Assembly (NCBI GenBank): GCA_020847175.1
Contig: JADLCM010000001.1
Location: 1 to 64,000, forward strand
DNA: 64,000 bases
Reading direction: 5' to 3'
From: Phycisphaerales bacterium
GTDB lineage: Bacteria; Planctomycetota; Phycisphaerae; Phycisphaerales; UBA1924
The notes beneath the pieces were generated by a model. It made no database searches. It saw only the letters and a list, made by a program, of their open reading frames with translations, and was not told the origin of the DNA. Made by a program: the position numbers and the translations under genes. Positions 30,500 through 39,793 of this stretch are shown here, in pieces. The number at the start of each line of letters is the position of its first letter. The stretch's first letter is position 1.

Positions 30500-31951
30500 C
30501 TACCCGGCCAGACGCTCATCGGCATCGTCGATGCCGAGCGACTTCATCTTCTTGTACAGCGTGGTGCGGTTGATCCGCAGCGCATCGGCGGTGCGCTGGC
30601 GGTTGTAGTGATTCGCACGGAGCGCGTCCAGGATGATCCGGCGTTCGGGCTCCCGCAGGGCCTCGTCGAGGGGCAGGATGGGCCCGATGGCCCCGTCCGC
30701 GCCGCGGCCTTCTCCCGTCCCGGTCGCCCCGCCCCCCGATCGTTGCGCCTCGGAGCATCCGCGCTCCCCCGAGACGACCGCGAGCGGCAGGTCGTTGAGC
30801 GTGATGGTCGGGCGCGTCGAAAGAACCGCCGCCCGCTCGATCAGGTTCTGAAGCTCGCGCACATTACCCGGAAAGGCGTAGCTGACGAGCGCATCCATCG
30901 CGGAAGCCTCGAAGCCGACGATCTGACGCCCCAGTTCCGCCGCGTACCGGACCAGGAAGAACTCCGCCAGCGCCGGGATGTCGCCCGGCCGCTCGCGCAG
31001 AGGCGGAAGGTCGATGCTCACGACGTTGATGCGGTAGTACAGGTCTTGGCGGAAGGCCCCTGAGGCGACGAGGGCTTCGAGAGGCTGGTTCGTCGCGAGA
31101 ATCACGCGGACATCAACCTCCCGCGTCTCCGTCCCCCCTACCGCCTCGAACCGACGTTCCTGCAACACGCGCAGGAGTTTGAGCTGCATCGCGGGCGAGG
31201 CTGAGTTGATCTCGTCGAGAAAGATCGTGCCGCTGTCGGCGAGCAGGAACTTGCCGGGCTTGTCGGCATGCGCCCCCGTGAAGGCTCCCTTGACATGCCC
31301 GAACAGCTCGCTCTCCAGCAGCGTCTCGGGGATGCTCCCGCACGCGAGCTCGACGAAGGGCCGGTCGCGCCGCGGGGATCGCTGGTGGATGGCGCGGGCG
31401 ATCAGGCTCTTGCCCGTGCCGCTCTCGCCCCGCATGAGCACGGTGGTCCGGCTCGGGGCGACGGCCTCGACCAGTTGATAGACGCGCTGCATGCGTGGAT
31501 CGAGTCCGATGATTCCGTCAAGACCGTCCCGCGTCTCGAGGCGCCTGCGCAGCGTGATGTTCTCGCTTGCCAGGGCGTGCTGCCGAAGTGCCCTCGAGAT
31601 CGACAGGCGCAGCTCCTCATCCACCACCGGCTTGGTGAGGTAGTCCACCGCCCCGAGGCGCAGGGCCCGCACCGCGGTCTCCACAGTGCCGAAACCCGTG
31701 AGCATGATCGTCGACACGCCCGGGTGCCGGCGTGCGACCTCCTGCAGCAGGGCCAACCCGTCCATCCCGGGCATGGAGAGGTCGGCGAGCATCACCGCCA
31801 CCGGCGTGCCGGCTCGTCCGCCCGCCTCCAGCGCCAGCAGAGCCTCGGCCCCGTCGGCGCAGGCCTGCACGTCGTGACCCTCGCGCACAAGGAACTCCTC
31901 CAGCGCGTGAGCCAGGATCGGGTCGTTGTCCACAACCAGCACACGGGGCAT
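30500..31951 (-). CDS. Sigma-54-dependent response regulator, NtrC family
   Basis: A 483-residue transcription activator. It has a receiver domain (1 to about 120) with the phosphorylation Asp in VMLADLSMPGMDG and the Lys in DYLTKPV. The AAA+ domain (about 145-385) carries Walker A GESGTGKS, the sigma-54 contact loop GAFTGA, and Walker B TIFLDEI. The C-terminal Fis-type helix-turn-helix is ALRANHYNRQRTADALRINR. It should activate sigma-54 promoters when phosphorylated by the kinase encoded just upstream (3 nt gap). Targets are unknown. A Gly-rich linker of about 35 residues separates the AAA+ and DNA-binding domains. Confidence 0.94.
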   Translation of the reverse strand: MPRVLVVDNDPILAHALEEFLVREGHDVQACADGAEALLALEAGGRAGTPVAVMLADLSMPGMDGLALLQEVARRHPGVSTIMLTGFGTVETAVRALRLGAVDYLTKPVVDEELRLSISRALRQHALASENITLRRRLETRDGLDGIIGLDPRMQRVYQLVEAVAPSRTTVLMRGESGTGKSLIARAIHQRSPRRDRPFVELACGSIPETLLESELFGHVKGAFTGAHADKPGKFLLADSGTIFLDEINSASPAMQLKLLRVLQERRFEAVGGTETREVDVRVILATNQPLEALVASGAFRQDLYYRINVVSIDLPPLRERPGDIPALAEFFLVRYAAELGRQIVGFEASAMDALVSYAFPGNVRELQNLIERAAVLSTRPTITLNDLPLAVVSGERGCSEAQRSGGGATGTGEGRGADGAIGPILPLDEALREPERRIILDALRANHYNRQRTADALRINRTTLYKKMKSLGIDDADERLAG

Positions 31952-31954
31952 GGT

Positions 31955-32767
31955 TCAGCCCCCGCGCCCGAGGGCGCTGCGCGGTTCGGGGTGAGGCAGG
32001 GGGCACCAGACGCGGAAGATCGCGCCCGGGCGCGCTTCCGGCCCGAAGCCGTCCAGGAGGTCCACAGTGCCGCCGAGATCGACGACGATCTGCCGCGCGA
32101 GCGCCAGGCCGAGGCCGGAGCCGCGTGGCTTGGTCGTCACGCCTGGCTCAAACAACCGCGAAGGCGGCAGCCCGCTCGGCAGGCCCGCGCCCTGGTCTTC
32201 GATCTCAATCAGCAGCGATGGGCGCGCCGGGTCGTCGAGCAGCCGGGCCGAAACCGTCACCTGCCCGGGCGACTTGGTGCTCGCCGAAGACTCGACCGCG
32301 TTCCTGAGCCCGTTCAGAAACACGGCGTACAGCGGCCCCGCCGGAATCGCCTCCAGCCCCGGCTCCAGGCGGACCCTGATCTCCTGCCGATGCTCCGCCG
32401 CGAGGGGCCGCAGCACCTCGGCCGCATGACGCAGCGCTTCACAGACCGTGACCGCCCGACCCTGCGTCGCCAGCGCCGAACCGATGCTGGCGTCGGGCCC
32501 GATCATCGCGGCGTGCACAAGGTCGCCCATGCGGTCGAGGGCCGACTGCACCGTCTCCAGCTGGCCGTGGGCCGACCGGAGTTCTTCACTCGCCGATCCG
32601 ACCGAAGCTATCGATTGCAGCGCAAGGCCCAGGCACCGCGAAGAACCGTCCAGAAGGCCGCGCAACTCATGCACCAGCGCATGCACCCGCTCCACCCGGG
32701 CCGGGGCGTGGGCGGGGTCCGCAGAGTGCGGCGGCATGACCCGGCGTGGCTCGGGGCGTTGAGTCAT
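31955..32767 (-). CDS. Soluble sensor histidine kinase, NtrB-like
   Basis: A 270-residue kinase with no membrane segment. The dimerisation/phosphoacceptor site is VHALVHELRGLLDG (His near residue 34). The ATP-binding domain has the N box (LNGLRNAVESS), G1 (IEIEDQGAGLP), F-like (LFEPGVTTK) and G2 (RGSGLGLALARQI) boxes in order. There is no PAS, GAF or periplasmic sensor domain, so the signal must be cytoplasmic and perhaps delivered by another protein. It is paired with the NtrC-type regulator directly downstream. The start is ATG 32767; longer readings add unconvincing residues. Confidence 0.9.
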   Translation of the reverse strand: MTQRPEPRRVMPPHSADPAHAPARVERVHALVHELRGLLDGSSRCLGLALQSIASVGSASEELRSAHGQLETVQSALDRMGDLVHAAMIGPDASIGSALATQGRAVTVCEALRHAAEVLRPLAAEHRQEIRVRLEPGLEAIPAGPLYAVFLNGLRNAVESSASTKSPGQVTVSARLLDDPARPSLLIEIEDQGAGLPSGLPPSRLFEPGVTTKPRGSGLGLALARQIVVDLGGTVDLLDGFGPEARPGAIFRVWCPLPHPEPRSALGRGG

Positions 32768-33016
32768 CGCCACACCAATCGTCGATGTTCGCCGCAAGTT
32801 CAACCCAAGATGTTTCTCGGGCACCACAAGCGCGCTCGTCCAGGCGTTGCACGCAGACCACACACGGGTTCGCGGACCTGTTCTCCCGGACGCTGTGAGA
32901 TCTCGGACTTGGCCGGGCAGGCACCCGGACACGCCCGAGAACTCAAGCCCCGCCGTATGCCGCTCCGCCCCGCGCTCCGGGAAGCCGCCCCGTATGGGTC
33001 TGCCCCGAACCAGTGG

Positions 33017-34882
33017 TCATTCGGGCTTCTTGGGCTTCTTCCCGAACAACCCGTCGAGTCCTTCATTCAGCGTGCCGTCGATCAGGTCGCCCACACCCGG
33101 CACCTGGTCGCCGAGGCGGTTCTTGAGGTCGTCGGTGATCTTGCCGAGCTCCTTGTCGGCCTCTGCCCGCACGCGCGAGGCGAGTTCGGCCTTGCCCGCC
33201 TCCACCAGCGCATCGGCCAGCTTCTCTCCGTCGACCGTGATCGCAGGTGCTGAAAGTCGCCCGGCAATGCCGATCGGCAGGCTCATCTCCTCCACGCGCG
33301 TCCCACCGACCCCCGGCACATTGATATCTGCACCTCGAATCGTCACGCCCAGATCAAGCGCCAACCGAACGCCGTCGCCGAGGCGCATCGGCCCGGCGAG
33401 CGAAAGATCGACGATGCCGCCCGCGATGAGAGGCGGGTCCGCAACCTTGAGCTGCTGCTGCACCCACGTCCCGGGCAACCCCCGGCGCAGGAACTCCACG
33501 TGATCCTCGGGTGCCTGGGCTCCGGCCTCCCGCCCGGCGATGGAACCAACCGCGAGCGCCAGCACGAAGTCGCCCGAAGCAGCCCGGATGTCCGCCGTGG
33601 GCACGCCCTTCCACAGCCAGGGCTGTGTCGACAGGTTGGTCAGGACCACATCGACCGGATCCCCGGGGAGCGCATCCACCTTGACTCCGTCGATGGTGAT
33701 GCGCTTGATGAGCACAGTGGGCGAACCCTCCATGAGGTGCGTCGCCTTCACTCTCCGATAGCCGCGTTCCTCAATCTCGCGCCGGATGCGGTCGCGAAGC
33801 GACTCGTCAGAGGAGTCCTTGGGCTCAGAATCCGGGATCCGCTTGGCGACCTCCTCGATCCAGCGTTCAACCTGTTCCAGCCGGGCTTTCCAGGTTTCAA
33901 AGTCCCGCAGGTAGTCGTCCAGCGTCTTGCCTTCCGTGGGCGGTTTGGGCCTTCGCCGCGTGCCCACGATGACGCCCGGGCGGGCGCGCACACTGCCGCT
34001 CTCGGCGTTCTCCACCCGCACCTCGTCAATCGTGAATCGCGCCCGCAGCAGGTCTCGGCCAGAGAGGTTGCCCTCCAGTGACGCGGCCCGGAACGCATCT
34101 CGATCGAGCCGGTTGGCATCGGCGATGGCGAGACCTTCGACGCGGAGAGCGCCGCTGGAAAAATCAACGCTCACCCGCTGAATATCCACCGTGGCGCCGT
34201 TGGCACGCTCCAGGCCGCCCCGGAGCGCTTCGGTCAGGATGGTGTCGCTGACGAACTGGCGCCCGACCCAGGCCAGCGCCAAGACGCCGGCCACAAGGAG
34301 CACCCCAAGGGGCCGGATGGGCAGCCCGAAGCGACGCTTCATCATCTCGGCGTACGTCTTCTTGCCCTTCTTTCCGAAAACGAGCCAGCCAATCGCACGC
34401 ACCCAGCCGCGTTTGGCGTACTTCTGGTACGTCGGCGAACCCTCTTCAATCTTCAGCATCATCCGTCGGAATCGCCCCACAATGGCGATCAGGATCACCG
34501 CGCACACAAGCCCGTAGGCCAGCCCGATCGCGATGCCCCCGGTGGTGACGTAATACTCGAGACCGAGCAGGGCCGAGCCCGGGGCATTGATCGCGCGCTT
34601 GAAGAACGGCTGCATTGGCCCGTCAAGCAATGCCTGCCCGATGGTGAACGTAAGCGGGGTCAGAAACAGATTCACAAACTGTCCCGCCCCGGCAACCAGC
34701 CCCGCGACGAGGAGGTTGGCGTTGAGCACGGCGAGCAGCACGAACAGCGCCAGGATCAACCCCGGCGCCTGCCTCACTCCGGGCACAAACCCGGCGATGC
34801 CTCCCAGCACGCACGCCATGAACAGCTGCAAGGGCGTCGCCTTGCCCCGAAGGATCTTCCCGACCTGGCGGCTGATGAACAT
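33017..34882 (-). CDS. Membrane protein with DUF2062-like and AsmA-like parts (TIGR03546+TIGR03545-like fusion)
   Basis: A 621-residue protein. The first about 190 residues hold several membrane helices (LQLFMACVLGGIAGFVPGV, LILALFVLLAVLNANLLVAG, GIAIGLAYGLVCAVILIAIV) and resemble the TIGR03546 family. Another helix near 190-205 (LGVLLVAGVLALAWVG) starts a second part with AsmA/TIGR03545 character: FSSGALRVEGLAIADAN and repeated beta-sheet segments on the outer side of the membrane. In other bacteria I know these as two neighbouring genes; here they appear as one. AsmA-like proteins are linked to lipid transport and envelope homeostasis, but no function is shown for this one. The start has GGGGAGAA, with TACCCT upstream as a likely -10. 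Confidence 0.75.
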   Translation of the reverse strand: MFISRQVGKILRGKATPLQLFMACVLGGIAGFVPGVRQAPGLILALFVLLAVLNANLLVAGLVAGAGQFVNLFLTPLTFTIGQALLDGPMQPFFKRAINAPGSALLGLEYYVTTGGIAIGLAYGLVCAVILIAIVGRFRRMMLKIEEGSPTYQKYAKRGWVRAIGWLVFGKKGKKTYAEMMKRRFGLPIRPLGVLLVAGVLALAWVGRQFVSDTILTEALRGGLERANGATVDIQRVSVDFSSGALRVEGLAIADANRLDRDAFRAASLEGNLSGRDLLRARFTIDEVRVENAESGSVRARPGVIVGTRRRPKPPTEGKTLDDYLRDFETWKARLEQVERWIEEVAKRIPDSEPKDSSDESLRDRIRREIEERGYRRVKATHLMEGSPTVLIKRITIDGVKVDALPGDPVDVVLTNLSTQPWLWKGVPTADIRAASGDFVLALAVGSIAGREAGAQAPEDHVEFLRRGLPGTWVQQQLKVADPPLIAGGIVDLSLAGPMRLGDGVRLALDLGVTIRGADINVPGVGGTRVEEMSLPIGIAGRLSAPAITVDGEKLADALVEAGKAELASRVRAEADKELGKITDDLKNRLGDQVPGVGDLIDGTLNEGLDGLFGKKPKKPE

Positions 34883-35060
34883 GATGATTCTCCCCGGACT
34901 TTCTAGGGTACGTCCGGCAGCGCGGCGCCGCCCGGCGCGCCTGCCCCCGGTGTTCGTGGCCAGAGGTGGCCACGAAGCCAACGGGCGACTTCTGCCGCTC
35001 TCAAGCCCCTCGCGTCGATAGGAGTATCATGCAGCCCCTCCAGCCCTTGAGGATTGCACC

Positions 35061-35357
35061 TTGACCCGCCTTGATGTTCTTCGTCTTCGCGCCTTCGGCG
35101 TCCTGATCGCCCTGTGCCTCGCGGTCGTCGGCGTAGTCTCGTGGCTCGCCGTGCCGCTCCTGCCCGCGATCGGCGTCGCCGTCGCCACTGCAGCATTCGT
35201 GCTCAACGGCTTCGGCACGCGCGCGATCACCGCCTGTCACGGGTGCGGCAAGGACCTGCGCCACCTCGACTCGGGCACGCACGGGCTCATGTGCCCCGAC
35301 TGCGGCACGGTCTGCCAGTTCCCCATCGAAGCCGACGAACCCGATCAGCACGCCTGA
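35061..35357 (+). CDS. Small membrane protein with zinc-ribbon tail, hypothetical
   Basis: A 98-residue protein, TTG start at 35061 with TTGAGGA upstream. Two membrane helices (FGVLIALCLAVVGVVSWLAV and LLPAIGVAVATAAFVLNGF) are followed by a short cytoplasmic zinc ribbon, CHGCGKDLRHLDSG then MCPDCGTVC. A TATCAT near 35025 could be its -10 box. It is followed by shikimate kinase, which has its own apparent -10 box, so co-transcription is uncertain. No family name known to me. Confidence 0.7.
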   Translation: MTRLDVLRLRAFGVLIALCLAVVGVVSWLAVPLLPAIGVAVATAAFVLNGFGTRAITACHGCGKDLRHLDSGTHGLMCPDCGTVCQFPIEADEPDQHA

Positions 35358-35371
35358 ACGCCCCGGACCCC

Positions 35372-35377
35372 TACGGT
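35372..35377 (+). promoter_or_regulatory. -10 box (TACGGT) 5 nt before aroK
   Basis: TACGGT, CGGGC, then ATG 35383. No Shine-Dalgarno sequence. Supports a separate, leaderless transcript for the kinase gene. Confidence 0.45.
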
Positions 35378-35382
35378 CGGGC

Positions 35383-35925
35383 ATGGCGATGCGCCGAGCC
35401 CTGATCCTGATCGGCCTGCGCGGGGCGGGAAAATCCGACCTCGGCCGGGCGCTCGCCGAGCGCCGACGATGCGAGTTCATCGATCTCGATGACATCACCC
35501 CCGGCCTGCTCGGATGCACGTCGGCGGGCGAGGCGTTTTCAACCCAAGGCGAACCGTCATTCCGGCGTGCCGAGTACCGCGCGCTCCTTGACCTTCTCAA
35601 CCGGCCCTACCGAGGCATTCTGGCCCTCGGCGGGGGAACACCCACCGCCCCGGGGGTGCCCGAACTTCTTGCGCCGCCCGCACACGTGGTCTACCTTCGC
35701 GCCGCACCCCGGACTCTCCGCGCCAGGCTTGCCTCCACCGACTCATCCACCCGGCCATCGCTCACCGGGGCGCCGATGATGCATGAGATTGATGAGGTGT
35801 ACGCACGCCGCGATCCGCTGTACCAGCGCCTTGCACGCATCGTCATCGAAACCGATTCGATGACGCTTGGGCAGACCCTCCAAGCGCTTGTCGCCGCGGC
35901 GGGGCTGCTCGACGCGCGCCTTTGA
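35383..35925 (+). CDS. aroK: Shikimate kinase
   Basis: This enzyme phosphorylates shikimate at O3 in the chorismate (aromatic amino acid) pathway. The 180-residue protein has the P-loop GLRGAGKSDLGRALA (about 11-25), the shikimate-binding FIDLDD (33-38), the FRRAEYRALL region, the GGGTP loop (about 86-90), and the RPSLTG lid segment with its conserved Arg. The length is normal. It stands alone here, without other aro genes. The closely related gluconate kinases are less likely given the DLDD and GGG motifs. Confidence 0.88.
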   Translation: MAMRRALILIGLRGAGKSDLGRALAERRRCEFIDLDDITPGLLGCTSAGEAFSTQGEPSFRRAEYRALLDLLNRPYRGILALGGGTPTAPGVPELLAPPAHVVYLRAAPRTLRARLASTDSSTRPSLTGAPMMHEIDEVYARRDPLYQRLARIVIETDSMTLGQTLQALVAAAGLLDARL

Positions 35926-35940
35926 CCCCGGCTGCCGCGG

Positions 35941-36675
35941 TCAGAACTCTGGCTCGCACCGCAGCTCAACCTCGGCGCCCTCGTCCGGGCACTCAAAGAT
36001 CAGCGTTGTCGCGTGCAGCATGAGCCGCGGGGCGCTGTCACCCTGCCCGTACAGCGCATCCCCCAGCACCGGCGCGCCCAGCCCGAGATCATGTGCCGCG
36101 TGGATGCGGATCTGGTGGCTGCGACCGGTCACGGGCAGAAACTCGACGCGGGTCAAGCCCGGCGCGCCGGCGTTGTCGACGCCCGCCCGGACCTGCGCCA
36201 GCCACCGCGCGCGATGCTCCGCCGCGAAAGATTCTTCGCCCCGCGCGAGCACCCGGTAGTGCGTCTCCGCGGGCTTGCCGTCCTCGTAACTCACCTTGTG
36301 GCGCGGCCGACGCGCCCAGTCGTGCGTGAGCGGCAGCTTGACCACCCCCTGCTCGCGCGTCACGAGCCCGGAGAGCACGGCGGTGTAGGTCTTATGCACC
36401 CTACGCGACTCGAACTGCATGTTCAGGTGCCGGTGGGCCTCGGGGGTGAGCGCGACGATGATGAGCCCCGTCGTCTCCATGTCGAGCCGGTGGACCGTGA
36501 ACGCCCCGGGCGCGTCCGGATACATCGCCCCGACCCTCGACCGCACGCAGTCCTGCTGGTCGGGGCTGCGTCCGGGCACGCTGAGCAGCCCGCCGGGCTT
36601 GTCCACCACCACGTACCCCGGTGACCGGCGCACGATGCGCAACGCGCCCGCCGGGTTCTCCCTACCCTGATCCAT
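35941..36675 (-). CDS. RluA-family RNA pseudouridine synthase
   Basis: The second pseudouridine synthase of the window, 244 residues. The catalytic motif is HRLDMETTGLIIVA (about 62-75), preceded by YVVVDKPGGLLSVPG and followed by KTYTAVLSG, KPAETHYRVLARGE and VTGRSHQIRIHAAH. The compact length without S4 domain and the SVPG element are typical of RluA proper, which modifies 23S rRNA U746 and tRNA position 32 in E. coli, but a more distant member cannot be excluded. A shorter product from an internal TTG behind GGTAGGGAGAA (start of LRIVRRSPGY) is possible. Convergent with aroK. Confidence 0.85.
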   Translation of the reverse strand: MDQGRENPAGALRIVRRSPGYVVVDKPGGLLSVPGRSPDQQDCVRSRVGAMYPDAPGAFTVHRLDMETTGLIIVALTPEAHRHLNMQFESRRVHKTYTAVLSGLVTREQGVVKLPLTHDWARRPRHKVSYEDGKPAETHYRVLARGEESFAAEHRARWLAQVRAGVDNAGAPGLTRVEFLPVTGRSHQIRIHAAHDLGLGAPVLGDALYGQGDSAPRLMLHATTLIFECPDEGAEVELRCEPEF

Positions 36676-36714
36676 TGATGGACTGTCCGCCCGCGACCCC
36701 GGAGGGTCAACCGC

Positions 36715-38100
36715 ATGGTGCCGTTCGTACTCGGATTCACGCTCGCCGCGGCCTCACCCGTCGGGCCCGGTGAAACACTGGAGGCCCCGCTGCTGCGCGA
36801 TCACGTGCAGCTCACGTTCGACCGCGACTTCGTCAAGGCCGGTGAGTCCTATTTCAGCCCCAATGCCCGCTGGGTGATCTTCCAGGCCGTCCCCGTCCCC
36901 CCCGGCGGTGAACGCCCCAACCCCCACTACTCGATGTACGCGGCGCCCGTGCAGCGGAACGCCCAGGGGCACATCGTGGGCCTCGGCCGGGCCATCCTGC
37001 TCAGCCCTCCGGGCTCCGCCGCGACATGCGGGTGGTTCCACCCCACCGAGCCGGGCGTCGCGATCATGGGATGCACGTGGGTCGAACCCTCAAACGCCGA
37101 AGCGCCCGGCTATCAGCGTGCCGGGAGCCGATACGCGTGGAGTTTCCCGCGCGAGATGGACATCTTCCGCGTGTCCTTCGACCCCGCCGTCACGCCCAGC
37201 GCCGAAGCCGCCACAACGTTTTCGATCCCGCCCGAACACGTGCAGCGGCTCGTCAGCACCGATGGATATTCCGCTGAATGCTCCTACTCGCCGGACGGGC
37301 GATATGTCCTCTATGCGCAGGTCAACCCCGAGGCTGAGGGCAAGCCGGACGCCGACATCTGGATGCTTGACACCCGCACCGGCCGCAACCACCTCGTCGT
37401 GGCCGCCCCCGGGTACGACGGCGGGCCCTTCTTTTCGCCCGACGGGCGCTCCATCGTCTACCGATCCGACCGGCGAGGCGACGACCGCCTGCAGGTCTTT
37501 CTCGCCGAACTCGAGTTTGACGAGTCTGGCACGCCGCGCGTCGCGCGCGAGATTCCGCTCACCGACAATGACGACGTGAACTGGGCGCCGTACTTCCACC
37601 CCTCGGGCAAGTTCCTCGTGTTCACGAGTTCCGCGGCGGGGCACATGAACTACGAGGTGTTCTCGCTCGCCCTCGACGCCCCCGGCGCCGAGACGACGCC
37701 CCCGGCACGGCGGGCCCGCCGGCGCGTGACCTTTGCCGAAGGGTTCGACGGCCTGCCCGCGTTCTCGCCCGACGGCTCATGGATGATCTGGACGAGCCAG
37801 CGCGGCAGCGAAGGCGCCGATGGATCGATCGCCCACGGCTCAAGCCAGCTCTGGGCCGCCCGGGTGGCCGAGCCCGATGAGGGCGCCTGGACCGCCCCTC
37901 TGACGCGCGAGCAGGCGATCGCGATTGCGCGCGAGACCGCTCTCGCCGAACTCGGCGCCGAAGCCGAGGGCCTGTCGTGGGATGCCGCGCCCTTCGGACG
38001 CTCGTGGACGGTGCAGGGCTTGCTCGGCGGCACCTCGAAAGTGCGCTACGCCGTGGACCCGCTGGGCCTGACCCACGCGCTGGGCCTGGGGAACGACTGA
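36715..38100 (+). CDS. TolB-like beta-propeller (PD40 repeat) protein
   Basis: A 461-residue protein with several WD40-like PD40 repeats. Recognisable repeat cores are SYFSPNARWVIFQ, CSYSPDGRYVLYAQ, PFFSPDGRSIVYRS, PYFHPSGKFLVFTS and PAFSPDGSWMIWTS, about 40-60 residues apart, building a beta propeller. The N-terminus (FVLGFTLAAASPVG) may be a short export signal, which would put it in the periplasm, as for TolB. A helical C-terminal domain follows (about 390-461). There are no Tol/Pal genes beside it. Start ATG 36715 has GGAGGG upstream. The role is unknown; such proteins usually bind other proteins. Confidence 0.83.
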   Translation: MVPFVLGFTLAAASPVGPGETLEAPLLRDHVQLTFDRDFVKAGESYFSPNARWVIFQAVPVPPGGERPNPHYSMYAAPVQRNAQGHIVGLGRAILLSPPGSAATCGWFHPTEPGVAIMGCTWVEPSNAEAPGYQRAGSRYAWSFPREMDIFRVSFDPAVTPSAEAATTFSIPPEHVQRLVSTDGYSAECSYSPDGRYVLYAQVNPEAEGKPDADIWMLDTRTGRNHLVVAAPGYDGGPFFSPDGRSIVYRSDRRGDDRLQVFLAELEFDESGTPRVAREIPLTDNDDVNWAPYFHPSGKFLVFTSSAAGHMNYEVFSLALDAPGAETTPPARRARRRVTFAEGFDGLPAFSPDGSWMIWTSQRGSEGADGSIAHGSSQLWAARVAEPDEGAWTAPLTREQAIAIARETALAELGAEAEGLSWDAAPFGRSWTVQGLLGGTSKVRYAVDPLGLTHALGLGND

Positions 38101-38157
38101 TCGCGCCGTGCCCGAGTCGATCCCGGCTTGACGCGGGGGCCTGGCCCCGATCGCCGA

Positions 38158-38163
38158 TACTCT
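38158..38163 (+). promoter_or_regulatory. -10 box (TACTCT) 5 nt before the dehydrogenase gene
   Basis: TACTCT, CGTTC, then ATG 38169, without a Shine-Dalgarno sequence. Decides for this ATG; a longer frame upstream overlaps the propeller gene. Confidence 0.5.
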
Positions 38164-38168
38164 CGTTC

Positions 38169-39746
38169 ATGTCTGCCCCACCTTCGACGCACCCGAGTCT
38201 CTCCCGCCCCCCCTCAAACCTCGTGGGCGGCACATGGATACCTCTCAACCCCGGCGCTCTGAAGTCCGCCTCGCCCGCGGAGCCCGCGCGCGTCGTCTAC
38301 GCAGGCGAATCGCGGCCGGGCGACGTCAACGTCGCCATCGAGGCGGCCCGCGCGGCCCTGCCCGCGTGGAGCGCCTGGCCCCGCGAGCGCCGCTTCGCCC
38401 TGCTGCGCCGGTTTCAGTCGCTCGCCTCCGCGGCGAGCGCCAAGGCCGCCGCGCTCATCGCCGACGAGACCGGCAAGGCACTCTGGGATTCCACCGCCGA
38501 GGCGGGGCTGATCGGCGCGAAAGTGGACATCACGCTGGACGCCGCGCCGGGCGCGGCCCTGGGCAGGGTCACCGATTTCGAGGTGCCGGTGGCCCCGACG
38601 CGCCGAGGCGTCTGCACCTTCAGGCCCCACGGCGTCGTCGCAGTGCTCGGCCCCTTCAACTTTCCGATGCACCTGCCCAACGGGCACATCATTCCGGCCC
38701 TGGCGATGGGCAACACCGTGGTCTTCAAGCCAAGCGACAAGGCCCCGGCCTGCGGGCAGCTGCTCGTCGAACTGCTCGACGAGGCCTGCCGCGCCGAGGG
38801 TGCGCCCCCGGGCGTCATCAACCTCGTGCAGGGCGACGTCGACATCGCGCGGTCGCTGGTTTCGCACGGTGACCCGGACGCGATCCTGTTCACCGGCTCA
38901 TGGGCCGCGGGCCGGGCGATCATGCAGGCCAACCTCGATCGTCCCGGGCGCATTCTCGCGCTCGAGATGGGGGGAAACAACGCCGCGGTGGTCATGCCCG
39001 ATGCCGACCTCCGCCAGGCCCTCATCGAGTGCGTCAGGTCGGCCTTCGTCTCGACCGGGCAGCGATGCACCTGCACCCGGCGGCTTGTTCTGCATCGCGC
39101 GATCGCGCCCGGGTTCATGAGCGCCCTGGTGCGGGCCGCCGATGCGCTGCGCGTGGGCCCGCCGCTCGCCACGCCCCCGGTCTTCATGGGCCCGATCATC
39201 TCGCGCGAGGCCCGCGAGGGGGTGCTGGCGTTCCAGGCCCGCGCAGAACGCGCCGGGGCCCGGGTCGCCCTGCGCGCAGAGCCCGTCGAAACCGCCGAGG
39301 GCGGGTGGTATCTCAGCCCCGGCGTACTCGAAGTTCCCGGCTTCGTCGCGCGCGGTGCGGCGGACGCCCCCTTTCACCCCGGGTGCGATGAAGAGGTCTT
39401 CGGCCCGCTGCTGCGGGTCACCGTCGTGGACAGCATCGATGCCGCCCTGCGTCAAGCGAACGCAACGCGATTCGGGCTCGCGGCGTCGATCTTCACCGGC
39501 GACAGCGCCGCCGCTTCCCGGTTCCAGCGCGAGGCGCGCGCGGGGTGCGTCAACGTCAACACGGGCACGGCCGGGGCAAGCAGCAAGTTGCCCTTCGGCG
39601 GGCTCGGGCTCTCAGGCAACCATCGCCCCGCCGGCGCCTTCAGTCTCGACTACTGCGCGTACCCCGTCGCCGGGCTCATCGAGGCGGGGGATGCGGCGCC
39701 GCTTCCGCCGGGCATGACCGTGGATCGCGCGTGGCTGCCGGGTTGA
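38169..39746 (+). CDS. astD: Succinylglutamate-semialdehyde dehydrogenase-type aldehyde dehydrogenase
   Basis: AstD oxidises N-succinylglutamate semialdehyde with NAD+ in arginine catabolism. The 525-residue protein has the aldehyde dehydrogenase motifs in order: GVVAVLGPFNFPMHLPNGH, NTVVFKPSDKAP, LFTGSWAAGRAI, ALEMGGNNAAVV with the general-base Glu, and STGQRCTCTRRL with the catalytic Cys. The late SGNHRPAGAFSLDYCAYPVA is the AstD-specific signature (GNHRPs..adYCAYPVa). No other arginine-succinyltransferase pathway genes (astA, astB, astE) are nearby, so the substrate in this organism may differ. Confidence 0.82.
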   Translation: MSAPPSTHPSLSRPPSNLVGGTWIPLNPGALKSASPAEPARVVYAGESRPGDVNVAIEAARAALPAWSAWPRERRFALLRRFQSLASAASAKAAALIADETGKALWDSTAEAGLIGAKVDITLDAAPGAALGRVTDFEVPVAPTRRGVCTFRPHGVVAVLGPFNFPMHLPNGHIIPALAMGNTVVFKPSDKAPACGQLLVELLDEACRAEGAPPGVINLVQGDVDIARSLVSHGDPDAILFTGSWAAGRAIMQANLDRPGRILALEMGGNNAAVVMPDADLRQALIECVRSAFVSTGQRCTCTRRLVLHRAIAPGFMSALVRAADALRVGPPLATPPVFMGPIISREAREGVLAFQARAERAGARVALRAEPVETAEGGWYLSPGVLEVPGFVARGAADAPFHPGCDEEVFGPLLRVTVVDSIDAALRQANATRFGLAASIFTGDSAAASRFQREARAGCVNVNTGTAGASSKLPFGGLGLSGNHRPAGAFSLDYCAYPVAGLIEAGDAAPLPPGMTVDRAWLPG

Positions 39747-39793
39747 CCCTCCCCCACACGAAGCTCCCAGGCCCGCTTCACGGGGCCCCGCGG

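Noticed and set aside
31268-33253. 661-codon plus-strand frame across the kinase/regulator genes
   Set aside because: No motifs and no start signals; the minus-strand kinase and NtrC motifs account for the DNA.
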